A stretch of DNA of 64,000 nt from a virus: positions 1-64,000 of the IMG/VR virus record IMGVR_UViG_3300018036_000004; one strand, given 5' to 3'. The notes under the pieces were generated by a model. That model saw nothing but the letters and a program-made list of their open reading frames with translations. It was not told where the DNA came from and did not search any database. The translations under genes were made by a program, and so were the position numbers. How positions within the stretch are numbered: the first letter of the stretch is position 1; each line of letters begins with the position of its first letter. Positions 23,689 to 31,437 of the stretch are shown one piece after another.

Positions 23689-23736
23689 CTCTCTTTTAAA
23701 CAAACCCTTCCTATATATTTATGTAGGAAGGGTTTT
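23688..23736 (+). promoter_or_regulatory. TATA/hairpin cassette copy 8, variant with one long stem
   Basis: The ACTCTCTTTT box begins in the stop codon of the preceding gene. The core TATATATTTATG is enclosed by a perfect 12-bp stem AAACCCTTCCTA / TAGGAAGGGTTT instead of carrying a GTGG/CCAC hairpin after it. This could be a terminator or an altered promoter. It precedes the small gene at 23759. Confidence 0.65.
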
Positions 23737-23758
23737 GTAAATTATCTTTGGAGGATAT

Positions 23759-23878
23759 ATGAAAGAACTTCTTACACGATACTACCTATGGTTAGCAGGA
23801 TTACCTGTAATAGGTGGTGTAATACATATTATAGTTCACACATTTTCACACATAATGGGCATTCATGGATGTCCCTAG
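23759..23878 (+). CDS. small membrane protein
   Basis: 39 residues (MKELLTRYYLWLAGLPVIGG...) with one hydrophobic segment spanning residues 9-28, and several histidines after it. GGAGG lies five bases upstream and the TAG stop is nine bases before the next start. Probably a single-span membrane peptide; phages use such peptides as holins or membrane effectors, but no role is claimed. Confidence 0.6.
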   Translation: MKELLTRYYLWLAGLPVIGGVIHIIVHTFSHIMGIHGCP

Positions 23879-23887
23879 GAGATTACA

Positions 23888-24439
23888 ATGATTACATTTA
23901 AATATCAAAAGACTGGTAATACTGTTAACGATACTGTATACGGCAACGACTTAGTTGAATACACTATTGTTCAGCAAGACTACACACAAGTTAAACAATC
24001 TAACATTGAAGCCTTACAAGGTATTACCGAAGAAGACCTTACAAGCATTATCGAAGGCTTACAGGGTTACGACTCTAGAAAGAAAACAGCTTCCTTGGTA
24101 CCGGCTACATTAGACTTAGCTAAAGAAATAGTTGTAGGGATGTTAGTAGGTCTGAAGAAAGAAGCGGATACAGACAAGGCTCCTTTGTATGTCTTTGATG
24201 GTTGTGTAGACATTAACGATCAGGAAGTCGAAGTACGAAAGTATAATGGTACTAATGACAAGCTAATGGGTACACATATTGTTCAAGGGTATGTACAGTC
24301 TAGAACAGTATTAGTACAAGGTTTGGAAGAGCCTAAGAAAGAGAAGCGTTCCCTGATTCAGACAGTCATTAAGGATGCTATTACTTACAAGTTCTTAAAG
24401 ACACCTATCACCTTCAAGTTAGATCAGATTGTGGGGTGA
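23888..24439 (+). CDS. hypothetical protein with central KTAS motif
   Basis: 183 residues, no family recognised. RKKTASLVPATLDLA at about residues 59-73 contains the K-T-A-S motif; it would split the protein into an N-terminal 60-residue part and a larger C-terminal part if cleaved. TAGGAG precedes the ATG. Confidence 0.6.
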   Translation: MITFKYQKTGNTVNDTVYGNDLVEYTIVQQDYTQVKQSNIEALQGITEEDLTSIIEGLQGYDSRKKTASLVPATLDLAKEIVVGMLVGLKKEADTDKAPLYVFDGCVDINDQEVEVRKYNGTNDKLMGTHIVQGYVQSRTVLVQGLEEPKKEKRSLIQTVIKDAITYKFLKTPITFKLDQIVG

Positions 24440-24442
24440 CAT

Positions 24443-24598
24443 ATGAGTGTAAGATTCAGCGACGGTGTTGAAATAGATACAAGTGGACCTCTTCGGGTGT
24501 TAAAACTCGAAGACGGTCTGTATGTAGTAGGTCAAGGTACTTTAATGGCTGTAGACAATCTACAACAAGCCTATGACTATATTAAGGCTTTTAAGTAG
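24443..24598 (+). CDS. small hypothetical protein
   Basis: 51 residues (starts MSVRFSDGVEIDTS), beta-rich then helical. It starts three bases after the preceding stop, with GTGGGGTGA just upstream. The stop lies in a perfect 20-bp palindrome (24591-24610). Real by position and codon pattern; no family recognised. Confidence 0.6.
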   Translation: MSVRFSDGVEIDTSGPLRVLKLEDGLYVVGQGTLMAVDNLQQAYDYIKAFK

Positions 24599-24610
24599 TT
24601 AACTACTTAA
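24591..24610. repeat. perfect 20-bp palindrome
   Basis: TTAAGTAGTT / AACTACTTAA, no spacer, overlapping the stop codon of the last + strand gene and followed by a run of A. It may be a protein-binding site or part of the terminator region. Confidence 0.6.
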
Positions 24611-24627
24611 AAAAAGCTAGTTAAAAC

Positions 24628-24667
24628 AAAACCCTCTAAAGATGTTTTTAAGTCTTTAGAGGGTTTT
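24628..24667. terminator. bidirectional terminator between converging units
   Basis: Perfect 15-bp stem AAAACCCTCTAAAGA / TCTTTAGAGGGTTTT, A-rich on one side and T-rich on the other, in the gap between converging + and - strand genes. Confidence 0.88.
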
Positions 24668-24686
24668 TTATTTTTTAAGAGTTCTG

Positions 24687-24995
24687 TTAACAGAAGGTAT
24701 AACTTTCCTCAGTGGGTACTTTCAAGGCACACCACTTACCTACATTGTCTTGACGAATGGTAATAGAGGCTCCGTTGTCATACTCAACAACAATGTCCTT
24801 AATAATAACCATTACATCTTTATTTAGGATGTCGTCATATATAAGTTCGGACATGAACTCACTATAACAATCCACTACTTTTAGATTTTGTAGGGATTGT
24901 TGTACATGATCAATGTTTTCTTGTTTAAAGTTTCTTTCTTGTAATACTTTTACAGGATCTACGGGAGAGCTTAGTTTTGTTTTTGTTATTTTCAT
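24687..24995 (-). CDS. hypothetical protein
   Basis: 102 residues from the ATG at 24995, which has AAGGTAA upstream; a longer frame exists but lacks a site and would overlap the exonuclease gene. Basic N terminus, then helical and beta parts; no family recognised. Last gene of the - strand unit, directly behind the exonuclease. Confidence 0.6.
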   Translation of the reverse strand: MKITKTKLSSPVDPVKVLQERNFKQENIDHVQQSLQNLKVVDCYSEFMSELIYDDILNKDVMVIIKDIVVEYDNGASITIRQDNVGKWCALKVPTEESYTFC

Positions 24996-25008
24996 TGTTT
25001 TACCTTGT

Positions 25009-25992
25009 TTAAAATATGACCAGATCACCAGCATTAAACTGTCGTATCTGGAAGTACTCTAGTAACTGTTGTACAGTACCTAGATCTGGATTGTCCTTTT
25101 GAATGTTTACCTCTAAGTCTTGGTTAATAACGGCTAACTTAACACATAGTTGAACCAAGTCTTGATTTTCTACTAAGTTAGCTTGAATCTTTGTAGAGTT
25201 TCTAAACTTAGGTAATGTACCTTGTACGGCTAAGTCTAAAATAGCTTCTACACTACCATGTTCTGTTAATAGGTTAGCTGCTGTCTTTTGACCACAGCTT
25301 GGACAACCCGGTATATTATCACCACTGTCACCTGCTAACCCTTTAAGCTGAGGAATCATTGTAGGGTGTACACCCCACTTAGATTGTACATCAGATAGTT
25401 TATAAACAGTATCTTTCTGTTTACCCGAACCACCGGAAACAACATGAACATTAGGGGTAACACATTGGTGTAAGTCCCCATCCCCTGTGTAAATACATAC
25501 TCGGGTATCCCTATCTTGTGTAGAAAAGGTTTTAGCTAAAGATCCCATAGCGTCATCGGCTTCCCAACCTTCAACTCGACAGTATTCCCAACCCAAAAGA
25601 CTAATCATCTTTTCTATTGTACGAAGTTGTAGAAACATTTCTTGTTTATACAATTCTTTAGAGGCGACTTCTTCCTCTGTAAGTTTATCTTTATCTAATT
25701 TACGATTACCTTTGTAATCTGGGTACATCTCTTTACGAACAGTAGCCCCACCTTCCCAACAGACAATAAGTCTACATCCTTGAGGGTCCGACCATCGACG
25801 GTAAGTAGACATTACCATATTAAGGAAACCGTAGATAGCACCAGTAGGTATAAACTTATTTCTTTTCTCGTCTATAAACCCTAAACCAGAATAAGATCCC
25901 ATAGCCCTATGTAATAGATGATTACCATCTATTAAGATAACATCATAGAGGCCAGGTGTTTTAGCGTCTATGTCGAATAGATTTAACTGCAT
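25009..25992 (-). CDS. 5'-3' exonuclease (FEN / Pol I 5' nuclease family)
   Basis: 327 residues, the family's normal size. Metal-binding motifs appear in order: DGNHLLHRA near 22, GWEADDAMG near 143-151, TGDGDLHQ, and the helix-hairpin-helix GDSGDNIPG near 218. In T4 and T7 such enzymes remove RNA primers and flaps during replication. The region LDKDKLTEEEVASKELYKQE would be the flexible arch. It lies behind the tandem paralogue array; SD AAGGAA upstream. Confidence 0.9.
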   Translation of the reverse strand: MQLNLFDIDAKTPGLYDVILIDGNHLLHRAMGSYSGLGFIDEKRNKFIPTGAIYGFLNMVMSTYRRWSDPQGCRLIVCWEGGATVRKEMYPDYKGNRKLDKDKLTEEEVASKELYKQEMFLQLRTIEKMISLLGWEYCRVEGWEADDAMGSLAKTFSTQDRDTRVCIYTGDGDLHQCVTPNVHVVSGGSGKQKDTVYKLSDVQSKWGVHPTMIPQLKGLAGDSGDNIPGCPSCGQKTAANLLTEHGSVEAILDLAVQGTLPKFRNSTKIQANLVENQDLVQLCVKLAVINQDLEVNIQKDNPDLGTVQQLLEYFQIRQFNAGDLVIF

Positions 25993-26015
25993 AGTTCTTC
26001 CTTTGTTTTATGTAC

Positions 26016-26486
26016 TTATAGTACAATTTTGTACACTATATCTATAGTGTGTCTTATAGATAATTCGAAACCTACTAAGGCTGGTACCATAAATAAAATG
26101 TTATCTGATTTATCTTTTACAGTTAGCTTCGTTGGGTAATAACTATCCGCTTCCATATAATAAGCTTTACTTAAAGCTTCTGGTCTATATACCCAAGTAT
26201 AATTCTGTCTGAACACAATACTGTTTAATCTGTAACCACTATACAAGTATAGGCTTACTACCTCTTGTGTTTCTTTTAAGTTGGAACACTTGTAGGTTAA
26301 CCCCATACTTGTATTGTATATAGGTATGTTCATATTAGACAGTTCACAGTACTCATACTTTTGATCGTAAATACTAATGAGTATTACCACTGTATGGTTT
26401 TCCTTTATAAGACTAAGCCTACAATAACTAAAATGTTTATTACCCAAGTCTAATAAGGTAGTGTGTATGTCTAAGAATATATCCAT
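26016..26486 (-). CDS. member of a tandem paralogue family (divergent)
   Basis: 156 residues. Pattern shared weakly with the genes upstream: a beta-rich N-terminal half, a central segment ending in YRLNSIVFRQ (compare GY..YAFQY in others), and a C-terminal Lys-Ser-Asp-Asn-ILFMVP (compare VLFHLP and VFKLP). No known family. Function unknown; probably arose by duplication and drift. Confidence 0.5.
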   Translation of the reverse strand: MDIFLDIHTTLLDLGNKHFSYCRLSLIKENHTVVILISIYDQKYEYCELSNMNIPIYNTSMGLTYKCSNLKETQEVVSLYLYSGYRLNSIVFRQNYTWVYRPEALSKAYYMEADSYYPTKLTVKDKSDNILFMVPALVGFELSIRHTIDIVYKIVL

Positions 26487-26509
26487 AAAGATATATTCAG
26501 ATAAGTCTT

Positions 26510-26893
26510 TTATTTCTTAGCCATTAACTGTTTTACAGGTAGGTTATAGTTCTTACAGAAGTTATAAGCCTCTTCCGGGTTAAACTCTTGTATACAATAC
26601 CCATCCACATCTACTAACTCATAGTTCATTTCTCCAGAGTCTTGTTTAGAGAAACACATACGGTAAGCGTCACTTAAATGTTTAGGTAAAGCTTGTCCGA
26701 ATCCATACTCTGTAGGAAACTTACTATACTTTACTACAAAACCTTTTTGTAGTAGTTGTTGAATCACTTTAAAGTAAGCCTGTGTAGGAGGTGTATCAAA
26801 CACATGGTATCTACCATGGCTGTCTTCAATACATAAGTGAAAGTGTTTACTTGGTTGTTTTATATCTTCATATATCAAGTCTTTAAAAGTCAT
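26510..26893 (-). CDS. hypothetical protein in the paralogue array
   Basis: 127 residues. It lies inside the tandem array and keeps some of its features (HFHLCIEDSHGRYHVF, LLQKGFVV, DVDGYCIQEFNPEEAY), but membership in the family is uncertain. It starts two bases after the stop of the preceding gene. No known family. Confidence 0.5.
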   Translation of the reverse strand: MTFKDLIYEDIKQPSKHFHLCIEDSHGRYHVFDTPPTQAYFKVIQQLLQKGFVVKYSKFPTEYGFGQALPKHLSDAYRMCFSKQDSGEMNYELVDVDGYCIQEFNPEEAYNFCKNYNLPVKQLMAKK

Positions 26894-26895
26894 AC

Positions 26896-27378
26896 TTACC
26901 TCACATCTATAAGGATAGGATACCCTAGGGCTAAGGCTTCTTGTTTAGGTAGACGGAACAAGGTTTTAAAGGAAGAGTCTTTAGCTTCAAAAGAATCCTC
27001 ACCGCCTTGTTGTATACAGAAAATCTTATCTGTTAAAGGTGTGGGGTTAACACCTACAAGAGTAAAAACCTGTATACCTGCCAAGTAGTAGCCACTATCT
27101 CTAGACATTATGTTGTTAAAGTTGTCCCCACCTTTCATATTAGACAGGTAGGTAGTGTGTTTAGAAAACTGGTCAGTGTTATCCGGCAATACTACATAAT
27201 CGGAATCCACATAAAAGTGTTCTACCTTAATAGGTACATGGTCTTGTTTACTAAGGGGTTTACTAATAGTAGTAATCCTATGTTCTTTAAAACCTGTAGG
27301 TTGTCGAAAACAAAGCCAGAAACTTGGGGTGTTGTTCCAGTTTATCCTGTACAACATATCTTTTATTTCTCTTATCAT
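26896..27378 (-). CDS. tandem paralogue family protein
   Basis: 160 residues from the ATG that overlaps the upstream stop as ATGA. Shares with the array an early W-L-x-F-R (FWLCFRQPTG) and a late LFRLPKQEALALGYPI, equivalent to the FKLPS.EE.Y.LG.P ending of its neighbours. No known family. Confidence 0.6.
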   Translation of the reverse strand: MIREIKDMLYRINWNNTPSFWLCFRQPTGFKEHRITTISKPLSKQDHVPIKVEHFYVDSDYVVLPDNTDQFSKHTTYLSNMKGGDNFNNIMSRDSGYYLAGIQVFTLVGVNPTPLTDKIFCIQQGGEDSFEAKDSSFKTLFRLPKQEALALGYPILIDVR

Positions 27379-27812
27379 AACCAAGACGCCATACAAATTA
27401 AAGGAAGACCCGCCACATAGGGCATCTCCTTAGGTAAGTGAAACAAAACATTATTGTCCTGGTCAAAAGCTACAGCCACATCTAACGGACTTAGATCTAC
27501 ATAGACAGCTTTATTTACAAGTGGATGCTCTTTTCGGAACTGAGGAATCTGTAAAGCGTAGAAACCATAACCTTTCTTGAGTTTCTCCCGATACAAACTC
27601 ATAGCCTTTTCCACACCTACAGAGGTCTTCTGGGACTTTTGTGGTAGTACACCAATCATTCGACCCCAACTTACAAGTACAGTGGGACCCTTTTTACTAA
27701 ACATATAATACTTGTCACTGTTAACAGCTGGGTCTTTAAGGCGAAGCCATAAGTTCCACTGGCCAATAGGACTTGTCCAACCACATTCATTTTCAAATAT
27801 AGTTCTAATCAT
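27375..27812 (-). CDS. tandem paralogue family protein
   Basis: 145 residues. WNLWLRLKDP, KGYGFYALQIPQF and NNVLFHLPKEMPYVAGLP line up with the two larger genes upstream. TAGGAGGTAA before the ATG is a strong ribosome site. The gene begins just after a degenerate cassette, so a promoter may lie there. Confidence 0.65.
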   Translation of the reverse strand: MIRTIFENECGWTSPIGQWNLWLRLKDPAVNSDKYYMFSKKGPTVLVSWGRMIGVLPQKSQKTSVGVEKAMSLYREKLKKGYGFYALQIPQFRKEHPLVNKAVYVDLSPLDVAVAFDQDNNVLFHLPKEMPYVAGLPLICMASWL

Positions 27813-27829
27813 ATTACCTCCTAATATAA

Positions 27830-27875
27830 GTATGTTTTATAAATGTATAGGAAGTAAAAACCTAAAAGAGAGTCA
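27830..27875 (-). promoter_or_regulatory. TATA/hairpin cassette, degenerate copy
   Basis: On the - strand: TGA stop, CTCTCTTTT, then ACTTCCTATACATTTAT, without a clear hairpin after the core. It begins at the stop of the preceding gene, as other copies do, and lies 20 bases before the start of the next. Confidence 0.55.
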
Positions 27876-28442
27876 CTTATTTAACTTGTCCCTATTAGTG
27901 TAATACCAATCCTGTAACTCCACTGGGAAACCTAACTGGTATGTTTCTTCTATACTAGGTAGTTTGAAGACACAATCTTTATTTACATCTAATGCTGTAC
28001 AGGTATCTTTAGTCCATAATAACTTATCAACCTTTCTAGATAAAGTATCTGTTGGCTTATTGTCTGTAAGGTATTGAAAAGCGTAAGGTATATAACCTAG
28101 GTTTATACGGGATTGTAAAAACTTTACCATTTCAACTCTGTCGTCGAAGTTCCTTAGTTCAGTGATGTTAAAATCTACTTGATGTGTCGCGTGTGGGTAT
28201 TGTCCATTAAAAGCACCTCTAATCTTACTAGGTAAGGGTAGGAAAGCTACACACTCTTTATACTTAAATCCCCACTCTCCTAACATAATTAAGTGGCACC
28301 CTTTGTATGAGAAGGAACCCACCCAACGATCTTTTAATTGTGGGTCTGGATTAGGTGCTCGGAACACCAACCAAGAGTTCTGTTTACCACAAGCGTTTAA
28401 TACTTGGGATAAGTACTGCATATGTTGTAAGTGGTCTAACAT
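27873..28442 (-). CDS. tandem paralogue family protein
   Basis: 189 residues. NSWLVFRAPNP near residue 22, INLGYIPYAFQYL near 115, KVDKLLWTKDTCTALDVNKD near 140 and CVFKLPSIEETYQLGFPVEL near the end all match the gene upstream. TAATG overlap with that gene shows coupling. No known family. Confidence 0.7.
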   Translation of the reverse strand: MLDHLQHMQYLSQVLNACGKQNSWLVFRAPNPDPQLKDRWVGSFSYKGCHLIMLGEWGFKYKECVAFLPLPSKIRGAFNGQYPHATHQVDFNITELRNFDDRVEMVKFLQSRINLGYIPYAFQYLTDNKPTDTLSRKVDKLLWTKDTCTALDVNKDCVFKLPSIEETYQLGFPVELQDWYYTNRDKLNK

Positions 28443-29026
28443 TAGGACACCACCAAATGTTTAGTTTTGTTTTGTTGGTACCATTCTTCAAAGACTACCA
28501 TATGACCTAGCTTATAGGTAGCCTCTACACTGGGTAACTTAAACACACACTGAGCATTTTTATTTAAACCTGTAGATACATTAGGTGACCAGTTAACTTG
28601 TTCTACATTCTGTGTTAGTACATCTACAGGTCTTTTAACATTTAAGTATTGGAAGCCATAAGGAATAAAGTTATCTTGTTCATATGTGTATATACTATGT
28701 CTAAGACCAGATAAACTTTTAAAGACATAACTGTTCTTGTAGCCATAATTCCGACCCCTATTAGACAGTATGTGTTTAGGAAGAAGGTGTACAAGGTTGT
28801 AGTGAAAATGTATAGGTTGAGGTGTGTATAAGTGGTTTTCCGGCCAAGGGTAGACCTTACCCCTGAGAGACATAAAGTTATCACCATAACACAAGGCTCC
28901 ATACCATATGTCTAAACCATTATCAATGTGTTTGCGGTATAGTAGCCAATAGTGTTGTGTTCTACAACACAACGACATAGCTTCCCGTACTTGTTCCCGA
29001 ATTTCTAAGTGGTCCAGTGTTAACAT
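28442..29026 (-). CDS. tandem paralogue family protein
   Basis: 194 residues, closest relative of the next gene downstream: YWLLYRKHID, FIPYGFQYLNVKRPVDVL, QVNWSPNVSTGLNKNAQ and CVFKLPSVEATYKLGHMVVF. The conserved end (VFKLPS, E, Y, LG) defines the family. It starts by TAATG overlap with the SWIM gene. Unknown function. Confidence 0.7.
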   Translation of the reverse strand: MLTLDHLEIREQVREAMSLCCRTQHYWLLYRKHIDNGLDIWYGALCYGDNFMSLRGKVYPWPENHLYTPQPIHFHYNLVHLLPKHILSNRGRNYGYKNSYVFKSLSGLRHSIYTYEQDNFIPYGFQYLNVKRPVDVLTQNVEQVNWSPNVSTGLNKNAQCVFKLPSVEATYKLGHMVVFEEWYQQNKTKHLVVS

Positions 29027-29346
29027 TATTTATTACTCCATTGTTGTTTAAACTCTTGAAGCTTTGTGTAAGCGAAAGCCAGAACATGCTTACACGCTCC
29101 AGCTTTACCATGGTCCATACAAGAACAGTTATGGTCTATTCGAGGCATACCTGCTTTACGCATTACGATTTTAAGTTCTACGGAATAATCTTTAATGAAA
29201 GCTAAACCCTCACTTTGTACATTAACATGATGTCGAATGTACTCTGAGTTATGTAAACGCTTAGGACAAGATACTTCTAATAAATTATACAAGGCCTTAG
29301 CTTTTAACATGATGTCGGTCATTGGAGGTTTAGATCCAGTAGTCAT
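29026..29346 (-). CDS. SWIM zinc-finger protein
   Basis: 106 residues. NCSCMDHGKAGACKHVLAFAY is a SWIM motif (C-x-C-x(n)-C-x-H), a zinc module that binds DNA or proteins. The start is ambiguous: ATG at 29346 has AGAGG at good distance, whereas ATG at 29355 does not; both overlap the upstream gene. First of a run of coupled genes leading into the paralogue array. Confidence 0.78.
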   Translation of the reverse strand: MTTGSKPPMTDIMLKAKALYNLLEVSCPKRLHNSEYIRHHVNVQSEGLAFIKDYSVELKIVMRKAGMPRIDHNCSCMDHGKAGACKHVLAFAYTKLQEFKQQWSNK

Positions 29347-29623
29347 CTTCGTCATCCTCTTCTAACTCTTCTCCTGAAGCTTTTCTTTGTAAGGCTTCCA
29401 AAGTATCCATCAAACCCATAATCTTTTCATTGTCTACAGGCATTGAGTAAACACTTTTGTACCCTAACTCTGTGTAGAAGTCTACAATCGTTTGCTTAAA
29501 GTCTTTAAAGACTTTTTCCGCATTACCCTGTTTAAAGGCTTCTACTGATAAAATGTCCAACATCTCAATGTGGGTTTGTACCCACATCTCGATGGTTTGT
29601 TTAATAATCATTTGGGCTAACAT
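29330..29623 (-). CDS. hypothetical protein
   Basis: 97 residues, helical with an acidic tail (GEELEEDDEDDYWI). No family recognised. It overlaps the SWIM gene and follows the next gene upstream by ten bases; AAGGAGG precedes the ATG. Confidence 0.6.
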   Translation of the reverse strand: MLAQMIIKQTIEMWVQTHIEMLDILSVEAFKQGNAEKVFKDFKQTIVDFYTELGYKSVYSMPVDNEKIMGLMDTLEALQRKASGEELEEDDEDDYWI

Positions 29624-29633
29624 TTCTGCCTCC

Positions 29634-29891
29634 TTATTTAAGATCTTTATCGTTCATGACGACCACATTACCTAAAATGATGTGACCACCTAATTGTTTA
29701 CTGGCCTTAAAGTTTAAAGGCAGTTTCTTTAACCACCCCTCTTCGTTTACAACCATGATACTATCTGGGTCTAAACGAATTACTTCAATGTACCCGCCAA
29801 CAATACCTTGTAAAGTTTCTAGTAAACCTTCTTCTTTTACGGTTATGTCTTCTTGTGTGTTATCTGTTTTTAATACTGTAATGTTTATCAT
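29634..29891 (-). CDS. small hypothetical protein
   Basis: 85 residues, beta-rich (MINITVLKTDNTQEDITVKEEG). No family recognised. Its ATG lies in the right arm, and its AGGAG in the loop, of a 7-bp hairpin, so translation may be controlled by folding. First gene of a transcription unit, with a variant cassette directly upstream. Confidence 0.6.
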   Translation of the reverse strand: MINITVLKTDNTQEDITVKEEGLLETLQGIVGGYIEVIRLDPDSIMVVNEEGWLKKLPLNFKASKQLGGHIILGNVVVMNDKDLK

Positions 29892-29943
29892 GTTTACTCC
29901 TATCTAAACATATATATAGAATCTACTCTAGGATGTTAGAGTG
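29889..29943 (-). promoter_or_regulatory. TATA/hairpin cassette, variant with start codon in the hairpin
   Basis: Reading the - strand: CACTCTA, a hairpin CTCTA/TAGAG, core ATTCTATATATATG, then ATGTTTA-gataggag-TAAACAT. The last stem has a wholly different sequence from GTGG/CCAC but the same position. The ribosome site AGGAG is in the loop and the gene's ATG in the stem. Confidence 0.6.
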
Positions 29944-29968
29944 TTTGACGTTAAAAGTTAAATAAAAA

Positions 29969-29995
29969 GGGTGTGAAGTAAAACACCACACACCC
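29969..29995 (-). terminator. hairpin terminator
   Basis: GGGTGTG / CACACCC stem followed on the - strand by five Ts, behind the small gene at 30019. Confidence 0.75.
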
Positions 29996-30018
29996 CCCAA
30001 CCAACTTACAAAACAACC

Positions 30019-30132
30019 TTACTTATTTTTGTATTCTTTATAAGCCTCAATCCCCATTGTGATAAGAACCGAAGCAGAGGTGATCAACCAAAGATCACCT
30101 AAACATTGTAAAACGATTTGACTTGTACTCAT
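30019..30132 (-). CDS. small membrane protein
   Basis: 37 residues (MSTSQIVLQCLGDLWLITSA...) with a hydrophobic stretch over residues 6-27 and a charged tail EAYKEYKNK. TTGGAG lies seven bases upstream. It has its own cassette and terminator, a strong sign that this tiny gene is expressed separately. Likely a single-span membrane peptide. Confidence 0.65.
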   Translation of the reverse strand: MSTSQIVLQCLGDLWLITSASVLITMGIEAYKEYKNK

Positions 30133-30161
30133 ATGAACTCCAAAGAAAGTATGTTAACGAA

Positions 30162-30224
30162 GTATTTTTTAACGTGGTCCTCCTTCCACATAAATATATA
30201 GGAAGGAGGTTTCCAAAAGAGAGT
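30162..30224 (-). promoter_or_regulatory. TATA/hairpin cassette for the 37-residue membrane peptide
   Basis: On the - strand the TAA stop of the preceding gene runs into CTCTCTTTT. Then CCTCCTTCC-TATATATTTATGT-GGAAGGAGG (9-bp stem round the core), the overlapping hairpin GTGG-aaggagga-CCAC, and GTTAAAAAATAC. The two stems share bases and cannot form together. Confidence 0.8.
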
Positions 30225-30574
30225 TATTTATTTAATCTAAATCCAACTCTCGCCGTTGGTGTGCTCAATACCACACCAGGTATTGGACTCTTCAACAACT
30301 CCTGTATACCATACTTGTTTAACTTCTGTATGGTCTGTGTTTCCAAGTATTGTTCAGGCACGAGCCTAGCGTCTTGTAAACGCACTACAGTGTCTTGGAA
30401 GGTCACCACTATGTGTCCACTAGTACCTTGCAAGGTAACACTGTTAGACTCTGTTGTAGCGTGTCCTACAGCGTGTTTACGAAGTTCTTCTTTTACTTCT
30501 TCTAACTCTTTATCCATTTCAGTACGGGCCTTGTACAAAGACAAGGCCTTATCGACTAATTCTTGTGTGTTCAT
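30224..30574 (-). CDS. hypothetical coiled-coil protein
   Basis: 116 residues: a helical N terminus (residues 1-38, TEMDKELEEVKEELRKHA) likely to form a coiled coil, then a beta-rich part (VTLQGTSGHIVVTFQDTVVRL). No family recognised. It directly follows the zinc-cluster gene (one-base overlap); its stop adjoins the next cassette. Confidence 0.6.
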   Translation of the reverse strand: MNTQELVDKALSLYKARTEMDKELEEVKEELRKHAVGHATTESNSVTLQGTSGHIVVTFQDTVVRLQDARLVPEQYLETQTIQKLNKYGIQELLKSPIPGVVLSTPTARVGFRLNK

Positions 30575-31278
30575 TACTCACCTCCCATACAGCCAATGTG
30601 AACATTACCAAAGTTTTCCACATTCACGAACTCAGTGTTCGCTTCGATAACTTTGACACACTTCGAGCAGATAGTAGCAAACCCTACTTTCGTGGTAGTA
30701 CCTGTGTGCTTAGGTGTTTCTTCTACTTCCTTAGCTTCTTCTACTTCTTGTGTTTCTTCTACAACAGGTTCTTTCAACTGATCCATCAAGTCGTCAGCCC
30801 ACATAGCAATCTTAGCGTATGTCGCTTGCTGACAAGACCCAGCCAATGGGCAACTGTTGCAAGTGTTATCTGGATAGTACTTCCCGAAACAACGATTAGA
30901 CATTAACGCAATGTCCTTTAAACTCAAGTACCCATCGTCCAAGTCCTCTTGGAACAACTCATGGTCAGTTTGGTCCAATGTAGGAACCCAACGGTTTGTA
31001 GATTCTACAACAGGTTGTTCTGTAACAGTTTCATTAACAGTTTCATTAACAGTTTCAGTGGTAGTAGTTTCTTCAAAAGGAATAGCTGTTTGAGTACCAG
31101 TAGGAAGTAAGTACCAACCACGCTTAGGTTTAGTACAACCCATTTCAGCTGTAGTAGACTCAAAAGCGGATTGGGAACAAGAAACACCTAACTCGTTGCA
31201 ACGGGCGACGACGGTACCTTTCTTAAAAGGGTTCTCAATAGCGGCGGTTTCAATAATGACAGATTGTATTGTATGCAT
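30574..31278 (-). CDS. hypothetical protein with cysteine clusters
   Basis: 234 residues. Two likely zinc sites: CFGKYYPDNTCNSCPLAGSC near residues 129-148 and a C-terminal ICSKC...HIGC. A threonine/glutamate linker includes the repeat TVNETVNETV, and a second acidic linker precedes the C-terminal site. Modular, probably nucleic-acid or protein binding. AAGGAG upstream; own cassette. Confidence 0.6.
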   Translation of the reverse strand: MHTIQSVIIETAAIENPFKKGTVVARCNELGVSCSQSAFESTTAEMGCTKPKRGWYLLPTGTQTAIPFEETTTTETVNETVNETVTEQPVVESTNRWVPTLDQTDHELFQEDLDDGYLSLKDIALMSNRCFGKYYPDNTCNSCPLAGSCQQATYAKIAMWADDLMDQLKEPVVEETQEVEEAKEVEETPKHTGTTTKVGFATICSKCVKVIEANTEFVNVENFGNVHIGCMGGE

Positions 31279-31325
31279 TGCATAACTCCTTGGCCTTAAA
31301 AGGCACTAGATGGTTTAAAGGCGGG

Positions 31326-31389
31326 CTATTTTTTATCGTGGTATCCCTTTCCACATTAATATATAGGAATCAAAAAGTAAAAGGAGAGT
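31326..31389 (-). promoter_or_regulatory. TATA/hairpin cassette for genes 31278 to 30224
   Basis: ACTCTCCTTTT, core GATTCCTATATATTAATGTGG, hairpin GTGG-aaagggata-CCAC, GATAAAAAATAG. The box is the 3' arm and T-run of the ATPase gene's terminator. Confidence 0.8.
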
Positions 31390-31423
31390 GGAAAAGATAA
31401 ACTTTTTTAATCTTTTCCACTCT
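31385..31423 (-). terminator. terminator of the AAA+ ATPase gene
   Basis: Perfect 14-bp stem AGAGTGGAAAAGAT / ATCTTTTCCACTCT running directly into CCTTTT on the - strand. It overlaps the next cassette. Confidence 0.8.
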
Positions 31424-31437
31424 AGGGTACAACCCTA

